NCBI RefSeq assembly: GCF_963678635.1 | Contig: NC_087070.1 | Location: 4,622,539-4,686,538 of the forward strand | Origin: Symsagittifera roscoffensis | Taxonomy: Eukaryota > Xenacoelomorpha > Acoela > Convolutidae | Reading direction: 5' to 3' | Length of the DNA: 64,000 nucleotides | Shown: in pieces, positions 34,826 to 45,075 of the stretch | Numbering within the stretch: position 1 is the stretch's first letter | How the letters are laid out: the number at the start of each line of letters is the position of its first letter | Notes under the pieces: model-generated | What the model was told of the DNA's origin: nothing | Database searches by the model: none | Seen by the model: the letters and a program-made list of their open reading frames with translations, nothing else | Position numbers and translations under genes: made by a program

Positions 34826-35182
34826 TTACCTTTTTGCCAACTCCTGTTGAACTCTGTTCAGGGCATCTCTTGCCGCTGCTTTAAAGTCAATGTTGAAGCC
34901 GTTAGCTGCAGTTAACGCCTGACAAAGCCGTAACGCCTGATTGGCCTTAACGCTGACCCTAACGCCTGACGAAGCCTCTTCTTGCCTTGAGTGCCTATTG
35001 TCCGCCACAGCAATCCAAAATTGTGGACAAGCTGATTTAAAACGAATCTCCAGATTGCAAAAGAAACACCTAGGGCCGAATTTTGCAAGCACCCCTCTCA
35101 TAAAATCTTCTTGATCAATGCTCGGAAGCTTCAGCAAAATTTTTCCTTGGACTTCTGTCGCAGTTTTTCTGTGCAGGTGCAT
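34826..35182 (-). pseudogene. Gag C-terminus with defective zinc knuckle (R2)
   Basis: 118 codons. RCFFCNLEIRFKSACPQFW is a CCHC knuckle in which His is Arg (three Cys retained). Downstream is an Ala-rich amphipathic segment KAAARDALNRVQQELAKR like that of copy L. A short direct repeat (CGTAACGCCTGA) around 34920-34975 duplicates a few codons. Confidence 0.7.
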
Positions 35183-35355
35183 TGATATAAAAAGGTGTGT
35201 AGTGTAACGCTAATTTTGTTCTGAGCTCATCGGTCTTCACAAACATCAATGAACTTTTAAGCTATTGCCAAATTCATCCTGCTGTTTGACTCTCCGGCTG
35301 ACTACGCCTCCTCAGCGTTTCTGAATCGTCTAAGAACTTATCTTTGGTTTGACCT

Positions 35356-35574
35356 TCACGTTGCCTGCGTTTCTTGGAGCGCGTCATCGCTTGGTAACCC
35401 TTGCAATCCCGAGCCAAAACGGTTCAACAGTATGTCGAAAACTTTCTCGGCAGTATCCCTCTGATTTTGTTTTTTCGCCATCACGCAATTCAGGGCTGTT
35501 CCTTCCAATTTGCCGGTGAGTGCTCTGCATTCATGTATTTCTGTCAAGTCCTCCTCTTCGAAATACAATTTCAT
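35356..35574 (-). pseudogene. Gag capsid segment (R2)
   Basis: 72 codons: MKLYFEEEDLTEIHECRAL, TGKLEGTALNCVMAKKQ, DTAEKVFDILLNRFG. The pattern is that of the retrotransposon Gag/capsid domain. It is the best-preserved capsid piece in the window. Frameshifts separate it from the N-terminal coiled coil. Confidence 0.7.
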
Positions 35575-36060
35575 GACTTCTATCCAGATATCTATACAAC
35601 CGTCGGATTCATCCTAGTACACCTCGGTTTCTTAAACACCCTTATAGACATTTTCGCTCATTGGTCCTGGAAAATCTTTTGAGGAAAGACTCCAGGGATC
35701 TGTTCAGAGGTTCGAGCGCTGTGGCAATCGCTATTGCATCCCAAAATTAACCCGTTGGATTGTTAATATCTGTTTTTTGAGGCCTTGGAACTTCGCTCCC
35801 TGCGAGAATCATTGGGATGGTTTCTTTCCTGGCTCGACTGATTCCAACCTGAGGAATCACCTCTTCCACTTGCATGTGCGTCTCGTGTAGGTCATTTGTT
35901 AGAGTTTGGTCTGCAGCCAGTAGAGCCTCCTCTGACGTTCGTGGGATTCATAGGCTGGTGACAACCAGTGAGGTTGCTGAATGTGTTACCCCTTCCTCTT
36001 GTAGATCCATACATCCTTCCTCTGTTTGAGTGCTCATTGAAGTTTACTCTCTGCTCTCTG

Positions 36061-36388
36061 CTAGCCTCCCTCGAGTGGGCTCCCTTTTTTCAATTCACGC
36101 CTGTTTCCCAAAACACCCTCTAATCTAAACATTATGGCCTTGTTGTGCTTTTCCGTCGTTGCATCTATCCTGGTATCGAGAGTCCCAAAAGTCTGCTCCT
36201 GTTGAATCCGAAGTTGCTCCAGGTCACTTCTCAATCTTTTCTCTCTTTCCTCGGCTTCTGTTTCCATCATCGACAAGCTTGTGGCCAAGTACTCATCTGT
36301 TTGTTCCTTAAATAACCTTTCGCTTTGGTTGACCTCTTGTCTACTGCGGTTTATCTCCTCCGCAGGCTTTCTCTCTCAACGTGAACTG

Positions 36389-36451
<63 letters not shown>

Positions 36452-36715
36452 ACTCAATCTACTTAAAACCTGTTCATTTTGCTCATCCAAATTCATGTTC
36501 AAGGCCTTTTCCACTGATGCTCTAATGTCCACCAACGGAGTCACTAGTGGTGGTGTCACCTTGGTCGTGGCAGGCAGTTTAGTGCTGGTCGAAACTCTCG
36601 GTGTACCACTCTGTCTCGATGGTCTTTCATACTCCGCGTCTAGTTCCCCTAGTGTGGTCCCTGACCCGGTGACCCTAGTCGCTCCTGATCGCTTATCCAA
36701 GTTGGCCATTTTCAT
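36061..36715 (-). pseudogene. Gag N-terminus with Arg-Glu repeat (R2)
   Basis: The frame 36341-36715 starts KMANLDKRSGATRVTGSG, contains a Pro/Thr/Val stretch and a coiled-coil start (NLDEQNEQVLSRLSEQE). It then enters an Arg-Glu repeat encoded by a (GA)n tract and soon stops; the coiled coil resumes in another frame (36061-36288: ATSLSMMETEAEEREKR). Expansion of the GA tract is the likely cause of the frame loss. This is the presumed start of the polyprotein. Confidence 0.6.
36389..36447. repeat. (CT)n/(GA)n microsatellite inside gag
   Basis: About 28 CT dinucleotides with one TG interruption near the middle. On the minus strand it encodes alternating Arg-Glu. A shorter (GA)n at 36932-36951 marks the inverted gag scrap. 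Confidence 0.9.
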
Positions 36716-36899
36716 GAACCCTCTCGACTATTGTATTCCATCCATAACCGTGTTTACGGTTCTGACCGCAGCAATTCAATCCGAATAGCCCTTATCCATG
36801 TTTACGGGTGCCTTGTTTTGATGAGTTGAACCGCTGAAGCTCAATTGAGACTCAGAGTCTTCAATTTCGAAATTGTCTTTATTTTCTTCTTGGGCGTGC

Positions 36900-37125
36900 C
36901 TTCATTTCCTAGAGCAATCACTTGAGTGAACAAGAGAGAGAGAGAGAGAAAGCAGTTCAGGTTGAGAGAGAAAGCCTGCGGAAGGAGATAAATTGCAATA
37001 GACAAGATGCGAAAGGTTATTAAAGGAATAAACAGATAAGTACCTGGCCAGAAGCTTGTCGGTAATGATGCGGGAGGCCGCGGAAAGAGAGAAAAGATTG
37101 AAAAGTGACCTGGAGCAAGATAAAG
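36900..37125 (+). pseudogene. Inverted gag fragment
   Basis: Plus-strand counterpart of 36224-36460: a GA tract, ERKPAEGDK-like residues, and then the frame from 37056 with SVMMREAAEREKRLKSDLEQ. With the minus-strand copy it forms a second, smaller inverted repeat (arms about 230 bp, roughly 80 percent alike). Beyond 37125 the match ends. Confidence 0.65.
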
Positions 37126-38814
37126 AAGATGAGGCTCTGGAAGTTCCCGTTCTCATGGTGAACGGAAAGAAGTTTACCAAAGTGATCTTGACTCGTTCCG
37201 AAAACGAGGAAGACGTTTCCGCTTCCTCTTTCATCCCATGCATCATATTTTTATCAGTAGGTGAGCCTCGTCCTGCCGGGTCTTCCGAAATTTCTTCTCG
37301 ATCAAGAGTCCCGGTCGAAGTAGCCAACTCGTGGCCGTGTTCTACGAGAGTAGATTCACTCGTCAATCTCCTGGTCCCCTTTCCTTCGGTTCCACGTCCC
37401 GCCTGATTCTCATTCTGAGCAGGGCTCCGATGGATCTCTTCTTCAAACTTTGTCCCTTTGTTTCGCGAGAATTTTTGAATCCTTGTTTCAACCATACCGC
37501 CTGAATTTTTTCCCCTTCTTGTTCCGGTTCTTCTTTGTTCTTTCCACACAAAAATTATTCATTGATTTTCTCTGCTCTTTCGGTGTAAATTTTCTAGAGC
37601 AATCACTTAACTCAGGTATCCTCTTCTTTTCTAGACTCAACCTAATCTAATGCTTTTTAGGGCTCAATCATCTAACAAGTGACCGTCATTCGTTTTAAGT
37701 TATTATGCGATTTTTTATGCACAGCAATGAAATTTTGGTTATTGGAAGAAATGCTAGCACATTCTGATAATGTCAATAATTTTAAAAGATAGTGCCCTCA
37801 CTTCCCAATAGATTACACTTATAAATAATTACAAAATTGCACTTATTTCTAAAGAAAGAGCTTTTCCTGTTTTGTGAAGCTCCAAACTGACAAAACTTAT
37901 AGGCAGTATGTTTCTCTCAAGCGGGCGACTATTTCACCCATTGAGTTTTACCTATCTGCCTTCGAATGGCCCAAGCTAAAATTACTAAAACTCTCAGTCA
38001 ACCACTGTTCAAAGAAAAGTCAAAATCCAATCCGAATTAAATCAGGATTTAGTTGTGTTTTCGGTTATACCTAGAGTTGCGAATATCCGGTCTTAGACCT
38101 GTTTCGCTCTTACTATGGTAAAACAACGCTATTTCAGTTCAAAAATTGCGCCGAAAAAAAAAAAGTCCGATTTCACTGGGACCAGGAAGGTTATCGGCAA
38201 ACTATTTCTAAAACTTTTCGAATCACTATTGTATGTTTTCCGAACAGCAATTTTTATCACAGTAACTCATAAATTTCAAAAAATTTTCTCTTTCAGCGTT
38301 TCGTTTTTCCAAAAATCACAAGAAATCTGATTTCGGTGTCCAGCTAGTTCTAATCATGTCCGAACTAAGTTCAACCTGATCCTCTAGTGATATTAGTCAA
38401 ACTACGATGTAACCCACTAATTAAGCGCATTTTCCGGTTTTTAGGGTCTTTTGAGATATGCTTTGTAAAACAACATGGACATCTAAAAAATTGTGATTTG
38501 TGGGGGAATCAAAAAATGACTATTTTGACCCTAAAAACCGGTCTGTTAACGGTCTATTTGACTGAAAAACGGTACAGGATATACCCTCCGCATCCGTTCA
38601 GTGTCTGAATTAGGGTTCTTAGCTCGGAAGATTTCAAGTCGGTGGGGGGTGACTACAATGCAGTCACTGTGGAGCCCACCGCAGATTGATATCGTACTTT
38701 CTGTACCAGAAGAGATACAAAATTCGTTAGCGATACTAACAGTCGATTTTTGTTGTCCTCGAGACACTTCTTGCTGCTCGTTGCACTGCTTGTCGGATCA
38801 ATTTTCCACTCTAA
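37126..38814. other. Region beyond copy R2
   Basis: 37.1-37.55 kb is GC-richer and open on the minus strand (Glu/Arg-rich, 36902-37549), perhaps more gag-related sequence. TAGAGCAATCACTT occurs at 36908 and again at 37595, in direct orientation. 37.65-38.8 kb is AT-rich without a recognisable gene. No 5' LTR of R2 could be identified. Confidence 0.4.
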
Positions 38815-39002
38815 TCATAAAACGACCCTACCACATGAGCGCAACCAAGCCTTAATGTGTTTAAATACTCAAACAACCCTACAGTACAAGCACCAGAAAA
38901 AGACTACACTTTTGATCGAAGCGATCCGGTTTGATATAAATGCCTCTAAAATCAAAATAACTAACAACAGCAAACGGGAGGTTTGGATCTCAGCTCGTCT
39001 TA
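38815..39002. repeat. Repeat B, outer copy
   Basis: Shares ACTCAAACAACCCTACAGTA, CACCAGAAAAAGAC, GATCCGGTTTGATATAA and CAAACGGGAGG with 23062-23262 in the same order and orientation, about 85 percent alike. Confidence 0.7.
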
Positions 39003-39139
39003 TGGGGATGATTTCTACTGATTTTTTTTTCATCTTCTTGGTTTTTTTGGTTATTTTTAGTTTTTTTTTTATTTATTCTTAAGTTCGTTAGTATTTTCTG
39101 TTTGATTTCTGGTACATGTTTTCATGATTTTGGTCATAT

Positions 39140-39215
39140 GCAGTACAGAGACGGTATATCACCCCAAGACGGGACGGTCGATCCCCCACCCTTCACGATA
39201 CGTGGTGAAGGGTTT
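39140..39215 (+). ncRNA. Hairpin followed by a T run (possible small RNA 3' end)
   Basis: CCCTTCAC and GTGAAGGG form an 8-bp perfect stem with an 8-nt loop at 39189-39212, directly followed by TTTTTT. A stem-loop plus T run is how Pol III or snRNA-type transcripts can end. There is no recognisable RNA family, and no box A or B was found upstream. Speculative. Confidence 0.2.
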
Positions 39216-39414
39216 TTTGGTCTTAACTAAGTTTAAAATCTAAATCGGTGAATCCAGAATGCTTCCGCGTTCCAAACCACCCTTCCGTCTCTTGGTTAAG
39301 GGACTTATTTAGAGCATCTGCTCGGCGGGTAGTGCTTCGTTAACTGGTCTACCGATCATGATGTTAAAAAATGACATCCAGGAGCGCCATAAAACATATA
39401 TGTAGCATTCGACC

Positions 39415-39790
39415 GGAAGTACATACTAACGCAAAATGAAGCTAGGTTATAAAACGACTGGCTAGCGTCTAAACACAGCTTTACATGCTTTTGGCCGATT
39501 CTAACAAAGCGAGTACAAATTGTGGTTCATTATTATCGGGTCGACAAAATCCTCACAATTTAAAGGCTATCGGTGAAACCGCGCAAAATAACTTAGTTAC
39601 ATGCAGAAATAGTGAGCTCATGGCTTGGTCTAAGTATCCCCAGCCCGCGAGGTCAATCTTAAAAGCAATGCTACTGCTTATTTATTTTTTATTACGATTC
39701 GTTTTGTTCAGTAGATAAAAATCATCATATCCATCGGAGATAGATCAACCCTTTCCCTCAACTCCTAGCTTCTCGTACTCTGAAAATGAT
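39415..39790 (+). repeat. Repeat A, outer diverged copy
   Basis: Aligns with 22683-23060 over its full length (GCTAGGTTATAAAACG, TAGTTACATGCAGAAATAGT, AGCTCATGGCT, CTCCTAGCTTCTC) at roughly 78 percent identity. A 77-codon frame (39485-39718) aligns without gaps to the frame in the inner copy. Confidence 0.75.
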
Positions 39791-40023
39791 TTTGAATTTA
39801 ATTTAAAATTGTTAAACCCGATGTTTTCAGTTCTTCTCCGAGCCCTTACAAATTGTTGAATCCAGGCAAACAGCTGTCTTCCTGATGACCAGGAAGGGTA
39901 GTAAAAACCTCCCAGTAGCCCTCTTGATTCTCGGGAATTGCTCCGTAACGATTGTAACTGTACAATCGCTACAATTCAGAGTGCTCTTTGTTTTAATTTT
40001 GTCGATTATAATTTCTCTAGTCT

Positions 40024-40868
40024 CTTTTGCTAATCGCCTGTCTGTGTTATATCAGCAAAATCGTTGCTCTCATTTTCACAGTTTCATATGCAGCGATAAT
40101 CAGAATTGCTACGTGTCGTGCACGCCCAAATAAAAAAGTTATAAATTTTTCCATCAATACAAATTGAGCCCTCAGAATACGTTCAATTGTACGAATAACA
40201 ATATTAATCGTTCAAAACAGTCAATTTCCTCACCAAACTGCCTCAAATAAAATTTCGTTGATGACATGAATTTTTGGTCATTCTGATCGAATAACACAAA
40301 ATTTAGTTGTTACCGATTTCAACCTGACTGAAAACTTTTAATCAGCATAGGACAAACCTTAGAACGATGCCATTTGTGAAACTCGGTGAGTTGAGGTAAC
40401 GTGGATAAAAAAGTTTTCTGATGTTTTTTGTAAGTTCATAGAACGACGATGGATCACCACTTGAAGATAACCCTGAGTTATGCGTTCAATGGGGACCTTG
40501 AAGGAGCTGTCCGAGGAATATGTTGCATTCCCCGGAACTTCCCATCGCACGAAGAAGAAGTTAAAGGCCTTTTGGGCGAATTCGTAACCAAAAGATGGTC
40601 GAACTATTTTGAAATTTAATTTTTCTAAAAAATCTGTTGGAGCCAGAATTTTAATTTGAAATACAAAAAATGGGCCATTTTTAATGTGACAACCTGTCAT
40701 ACACACACAAAACAGCCGGATTACACGCGAAAAAAGATCGAGTGGAGAGAAACTAAGGAGAAAACAAAGTTAAATTTTGAAACAAACAGACATATTTGAA
40801 GCAGCCGGACGCAACACGCAGACGTGATAAGAAGCTTCATCGTGAGAGAGAGTGGAATTGGAAGGTAT
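40024..40868. repeat. 845-bp tandem duplication, unit 1
   Basis: Matches 40869-41713 at a constant offset of 845 bases, about 95 percent alike. A minus-strand frame of 115 codons (40359-40706) covers the centre; its core VRWEVPGNATYSSDSSFKV is kept in unit 2, but the ends are frameshifted between units, so a coding role is not shown. Confidence 0.85.
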
Positions 40869-41713
40869 CTTTTGCTAATCGCACGTCTGTGTTATATCAG
40901 CAAAAATCTTTGCTCTAATTTTCGCACTTTCATATGCAGCGATAATCAGAATTGCTACGTGTCTTGCACGCCCAAATAAAAAATTTATAAATTTTTCCAT
41001 CAATACAAGTTGAGCCCTCAGAATAAGTTCAATTGTACGAATAACAATATTAATCGTTCAAAACAGTCAATTTTCTCACCAAACTGCCTCAAAAAAAATT
41101 TCGTTGATGACATGAATTTTCGGTCATTCTGATCGAATAACACAAAATTTAGTTGTTACCGATTTCAACCTGACTGAAAACTTTTAATCAGCATAGGACA
41201 AACCTTAGGACGATGCCATTTTTGAAACTGGGTGAGTTGAGGTAATGTGGATAAAAAAAATTTCTGATGTTTTTCTAAGTTCATAGAACGACGATGGATC
41301 ACCACTTGAAGATAACCCTGAGTTATGCGTTCAATGGGGACCTTGAAGGAGCTGTCCGAGGAATATGTTGCATTCCCCCGGAACTTCCCATCGCACGAAG
41401 AAGAAGTTAAAGGCCTTTTGGGCGAATTCGTAACCAAAAGATGGTCGAACTATTTTGGAATTTAGTTTTTCCAAAAACTCTATTGGAGCCGGAGTTTTAA
41501 TTTGAAACACAAAAAATCATTATATTTTAATGTGACAACCTGTCATACACACACAAAACAGCCGGATTACACGCGAAAAAAGATCGAGTGGAGAGAAACT
41601 AAGGAGAAAACAAAGTTAAATTTGAAACAAACAGACATATTTGAAGCAGTCGGACGCAACACGCAGACGTGATAAGAAGCTTCATCGTGAGAACGAGTGG
41701 AATTGGAAGGTCA
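40869..41713. repeat. 845-bp tandem duplication, unit 2
   Basis: Second unit. The minus-strand frame (41165-41437) shares about 45 central residues with unit 1 (NATYSSDSSFKVPIERITQ) and then differs by single-base indels in homopolymers. No known domain. Confidence 0.85.
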
Positions 41714-42264
41714 ATTAGAATTTCGGGGCAAATCCGAGCCCTCCGGGCAAAGGAAGTTAGGAAATAGCTACTTTTTTTTCTGGGAGAGTTTTAAGTTGGA
41801 GGCACGTCATTCAGAGACTATTTTATAAACTGCAACAGTTTCTGCTTATGTCATATTTGAGGTTAAGAAAAAAAGGCCCTAAAACCATTGGCTTAAGGGT
41901 CAGGAACACTATCTCTTGTGCTTTTATACCTCATTCAGTTGGAGCCAATTCGGTTCGCGGAAGACATGAGACTGCATAATTGTGTAGCCGCTTAGAGGCC
42001 ACTACCAAAATACCCCACACTCTAGAAATAAGGACATCCCTATGGCTAGGTCTCTAAATACCTAAAACACGCGAGCGCCACTAAAATCAGGGTTGGAAGC
42101 TCTAGTATACCATTAGTTTTTATTAGTCAGTGGAACTTTGATTCATTTCAGATGGATCAACCTAAAACTCGCATCATCTATTAGTAGTAATAGTAGTTGA
42201 GGCTTCTGGGAAGTCACGCTTCCCAAGGGTTTATGAGTCCCGTCATTTACTTGTTTTCATCAAG

Positions 42265-42690
42265 TTAAGTTTGAGTTTTGAGTTTTTTCCAGTTGTTACA
42301 GTGAATGCATTTGCAGATAACTCTCCAAGTGCATCTGTTTAGATCATTGAATTTTCTGACAAAGTAACCCCAATAAAGTTTGCTTATTGATTTTTTGTCA
42401 AGTTGGTTCCCATATTCTTCGTAGTGTTTGATGACGATGTTGTGTAAGAGTTTCGATCTGTGAAAAAAGTTTTCGTCTGATTTGTTCAGCCTGTTTTTGT
42501 CGACTGCATGTTCTCCTCTGCTGTGTTCGCGAGTTTTTTCTTCCTTAAAGATGTCATATTTGGAATTTACTAAGGATAAATACATGAGCAGATCGTGCAT
42601 TTCAACGTAGAGGCAAAATGGCAGTAGTTTAAGTTTGACTAGTCTTCCTTTGTAGTCAAGATTGCAATTAAGAATACACTTTGTGGCCAA
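42265..42690 (-). pseudogene. LINE ORF2 C-terminal domain
   Basis: 141 codons. LATKCILNCNLDYKGRLVKL (the first Met of the open frame corresponds to an internal position) and KLLPFCLYVEMHDLLMYL match the typical CR1/Jockey ORF2 tail (R..F.L......Y..RL..L.LLPL...). It ends with C-x-C...C.HC residues (CKCIHCNNWKK). It is out of frame with the RT domain because of a frameshift around 42.7-42.83 kb. Confidence 0.75.
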
Positions 42691-42830
42691 TACTTGTACT
42701 CGTACGAAACTTACTAAGTTGGCTGTACTTGGTGACTAAGCTTGTGAACAGTAAGTTATAATCGGGACGATGTAGCCAGTATACGAGTGGAGTTTGTTAA
42801 CCCATGAGCACGTAGCGGATATGTTTCGTT

Positions 42831-43937
42831 TTAATTGGAAAAAGGCCCTTGTTGCCTTTGGGGCACGCATTTTACAGTTTTCGTTCCATGTAAGATTTGG
42901 GTTATTAAGAGGCCCAAATCCTTTTGAACATTCGTGGGATGCAGTTCGGTGTCGTTCAGTTTGGTGGATAGATTTCGTCTTAAATTTAGTAATTTACATT
43001 TACTCGTATTTGTCGTCATTAAGTGTTCATAACACCAGTTTTCAAGTCCCCGAGCGCCATTCCTTAGGTCGATTTCATTCAGAGCATTTAGTTTAAAATC
43101 ATCAGCAAAACCATAAATTTCAAGGTGAGGGCTTGCGTTGGGTAGATCATTGATGAAAATTAAGAAGAGTAACGGACCTATGATAGAGCCTTGGGGTACT
43201 CCACTGCTGACTTGTATCAGATTAGACGAGGCGTTTTCAATTTTAACGAATTGTTTGCGTTTATCGAGATATGAAATTAAGATATTAAGTAATTTTCCAA
43301 ATTTTTTAAGTTTATCGATAAGCAAATGATGCGCAACTTTGCCAAATGCTTTTGCAAAGTCTAGATATATGACTGCCAATTCTTTGATGTTTTTGTCGTC
43401 GAACTTTTTGTATACAGAGTCTAAAAAGAGAACTAGTTGGACTACAGCTGACCTTTGTCTGCGAAAACCAAATTGGTTTTCGTGCAGTTTGTGGCGACTA
43501 TGTTCATACAATTGATCAAAAAGAAATTTTTTGAACACTTTTGAAATACAACACAATAGGCTTATCGGACGATAACAGCTAACATCTGCTTTGTTTCCTT
43601 CCTTGAATACAGGCGACATCTGGCTTATCATCCAGTAACTGGGGTATACACTTTTTTTCATTACTGTTTTATAAAGCAGAAGGAGTGATTTCAGCAGGGA
43701 TTTATAACAATTTTTGAGGACGATATTACCAATATTATCGGGTCCTGTTGACTTGTTCAGCAGTATACTTTCAAGCATGGTTTCGATTTTCTTTTCCGTA
43801 ATTTGTATATCGTTAAATTCTCTTTTGTTATGATCTGGCGTTATTGATTGTTTTTTTTTGTAAAAACACTTTTAAAAAAATGAGTTAAAAGATTTGTCTG
43901 TCTTCGCTTGACTCAGCAATCGTTTCATTGAGCTTTA
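42831..43937 (-). pseudogene. LINE reverse transcriptase
   Basis: The 315-codon frame (42831-43778) contains the classic order: NKSTGPDNIGNIVLKN, SPVFKEGNKADVSCYRPISL, QFGFRRQRSAVVQLV, AVIYLDFAKAFGKVAHHLL with the first catalytic Asp, SSGVPQGSIIGPLLFLIFIN and FADDFKLNA (catalytic FADD in place of YADD). Upstream, residues FKSVFTKKK and PSIHPIIKLNE in a shifted frame join it to the endonuclease. The RT core itself is intact; the rest of ORF2 is not. Confidence 0.9.
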
Positions 43938-45075
43938 TTATTGGGTGTATTGATGGATTTTTCTTATTGACGACAGATATTTCTGTATGTTGCTAAAACG
44001 TCGTGTTTGGAATACATCAGCCTCGAAACAACATAGATCAGAATCGATAAAGGAGCTTAACTGTTGTTCCAATCGTTTGACTTTTATAGATCTTTGTATG
44101 TTTGGGTTTGGCCATTGACGCTTTTTCGTTGCTATTTTCTTTATTAGAAAAGAAGATTGTTTTGAGATCCAGGGTGGAAGTGACGATCGATGTTTCGTGA
44201 ATTTGTGTATGTTGTTGTTTATTATGTCTTCTATCCACTTATACCATTGTTTGACTAGAAAGTCGATATTGCTATAATAGTAGGGGTCAAAAGGAAAATT
44301 AAAGAAAACATTGTTAATTTCATCCCAAATTGCTTTCTTAAAGGCATATTTTGTTATGGATGGAATAACGATAGAAATTTTACTAGCAATAAAGCTTGTG
44401 TTTATTGGCTTGTGGTCAGAGCAAGGTTTGTTATTGATACTAAAATTGCTTAGGACGTCTAGGTCCTTTTTGCAGTCTGTAATTGGGTCGGGGTTGTTCG
44501 TCAGGATGACATCTAACTGAGATTCTGATATATTGGAAAAATTATGTTCAATTAGAATTTCTAATATACCGTTTTTGTATTCGTCAGTTGAGCTCATGTT
44601 GCTCCAATTTGTTTTCGAAAAGTTGATATCCCCAGCTATGATGATTTGATCGCAACTTATTTCACTGGTATGACTTTCGAGGCTATTAAAAAACTGCACA
44701 AAGTCGTGGAAAGATCATTGGTAAGGGTTATTTGTCGGTGGGTTTTAGTGTAGGCTTGAGGGTTAAACAAAGTCTTAATACCATTAAATCATTTTTACAG
44801 TTGTGAAGAACTACTTCTTCATGAGGGATTTGATTTTTTATCGCTATGAGGACTCCTCCGTTTTTTGATCGGAAGTTTTCACATACACAATCTTTCCGGT
44901 ATATTGTGTAGGCCGGAACAAAGAGAGTGCTGTTAGGAATTTCGGAGGTGAGCCATATTTCTGATAGACAAATTAGGCCATAGTTGGTTTTAAATATAGA
45001 GTTAGAGAAGACCATTCGTCTTTGGGGATTCAGAATGCTTCTCACATTGAAGGATAGAAGATTGATTTGACTTAG
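43938..45075 (-). pseudogene. LINE endonuclease (AP-type), two frames
   Basis: LSQINLLSFNVRSILNPQRR opens the domain at 45075. Then come GLICLSEIWLTSEIPNS and NGGVLIAIKNQIPHEEV (45045-44728). After a one-base loss near 44.71 kb the domain continues in 43938-44699 with QFFNSLESH, IIIAGDINFSKTNW and LDVILTNNPDPI, CSDHKPINTSF. These are the Asn, Glu, DIN/DFN, D-x-N and SDH motifs of apurinic-type LINE endonucleases. A 253-codon frame extends through the linker towards RT. Confidence 0.85.

Larger units (their letters stand above)
31100..36715 (-). mobile_element. Second, divergent Ty3/gypsy-like element, copy R2
   Basis: Gag, protease and integrase are present on the minus strand in order, but reverse transcriptase and most of RNase H are missing. 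Protein identity to copy L is only about half in the protease, far less than between the palindrome arms, so R2 is not part of the inverted duplication of L. It ends abruptly after the integrase C-terminal module at 31102, where R1 starts. Confidence 0.85.

Noticed and set aside
8635..36715. L and R2 as the two arms of one simple inverted duplication from gag to gag
   Set aside because: Protein identity in gag and protease between L and R2 is only about half, against 87-100 percent in the inner arms, and a junction at 31.1 kb separates R1 from R2.
36381..36788. Plus-strand frame beginning with a Leu-Ser repeat
   Set aside because: It is the antisense of the gag N-terminus and its (GA)n tract; the minus-strand reading has the gag similarity.
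22212..39790. Repeat A as the LTR of the Ty3/gypsy elements
   Set aside because: No copy stands before gag of copy L, and the 39-kb copy is in the opposite orientation to R2, so it cannot be the LTR of R2 even though it lies beyond its 5' end.
42178..42198. TAG/TAA trinucleotide run as a CRISPR-like or satellite array
   Set aside because: Only about 20 bases, located at the 3' end of the LINE where simple repeats are usual.
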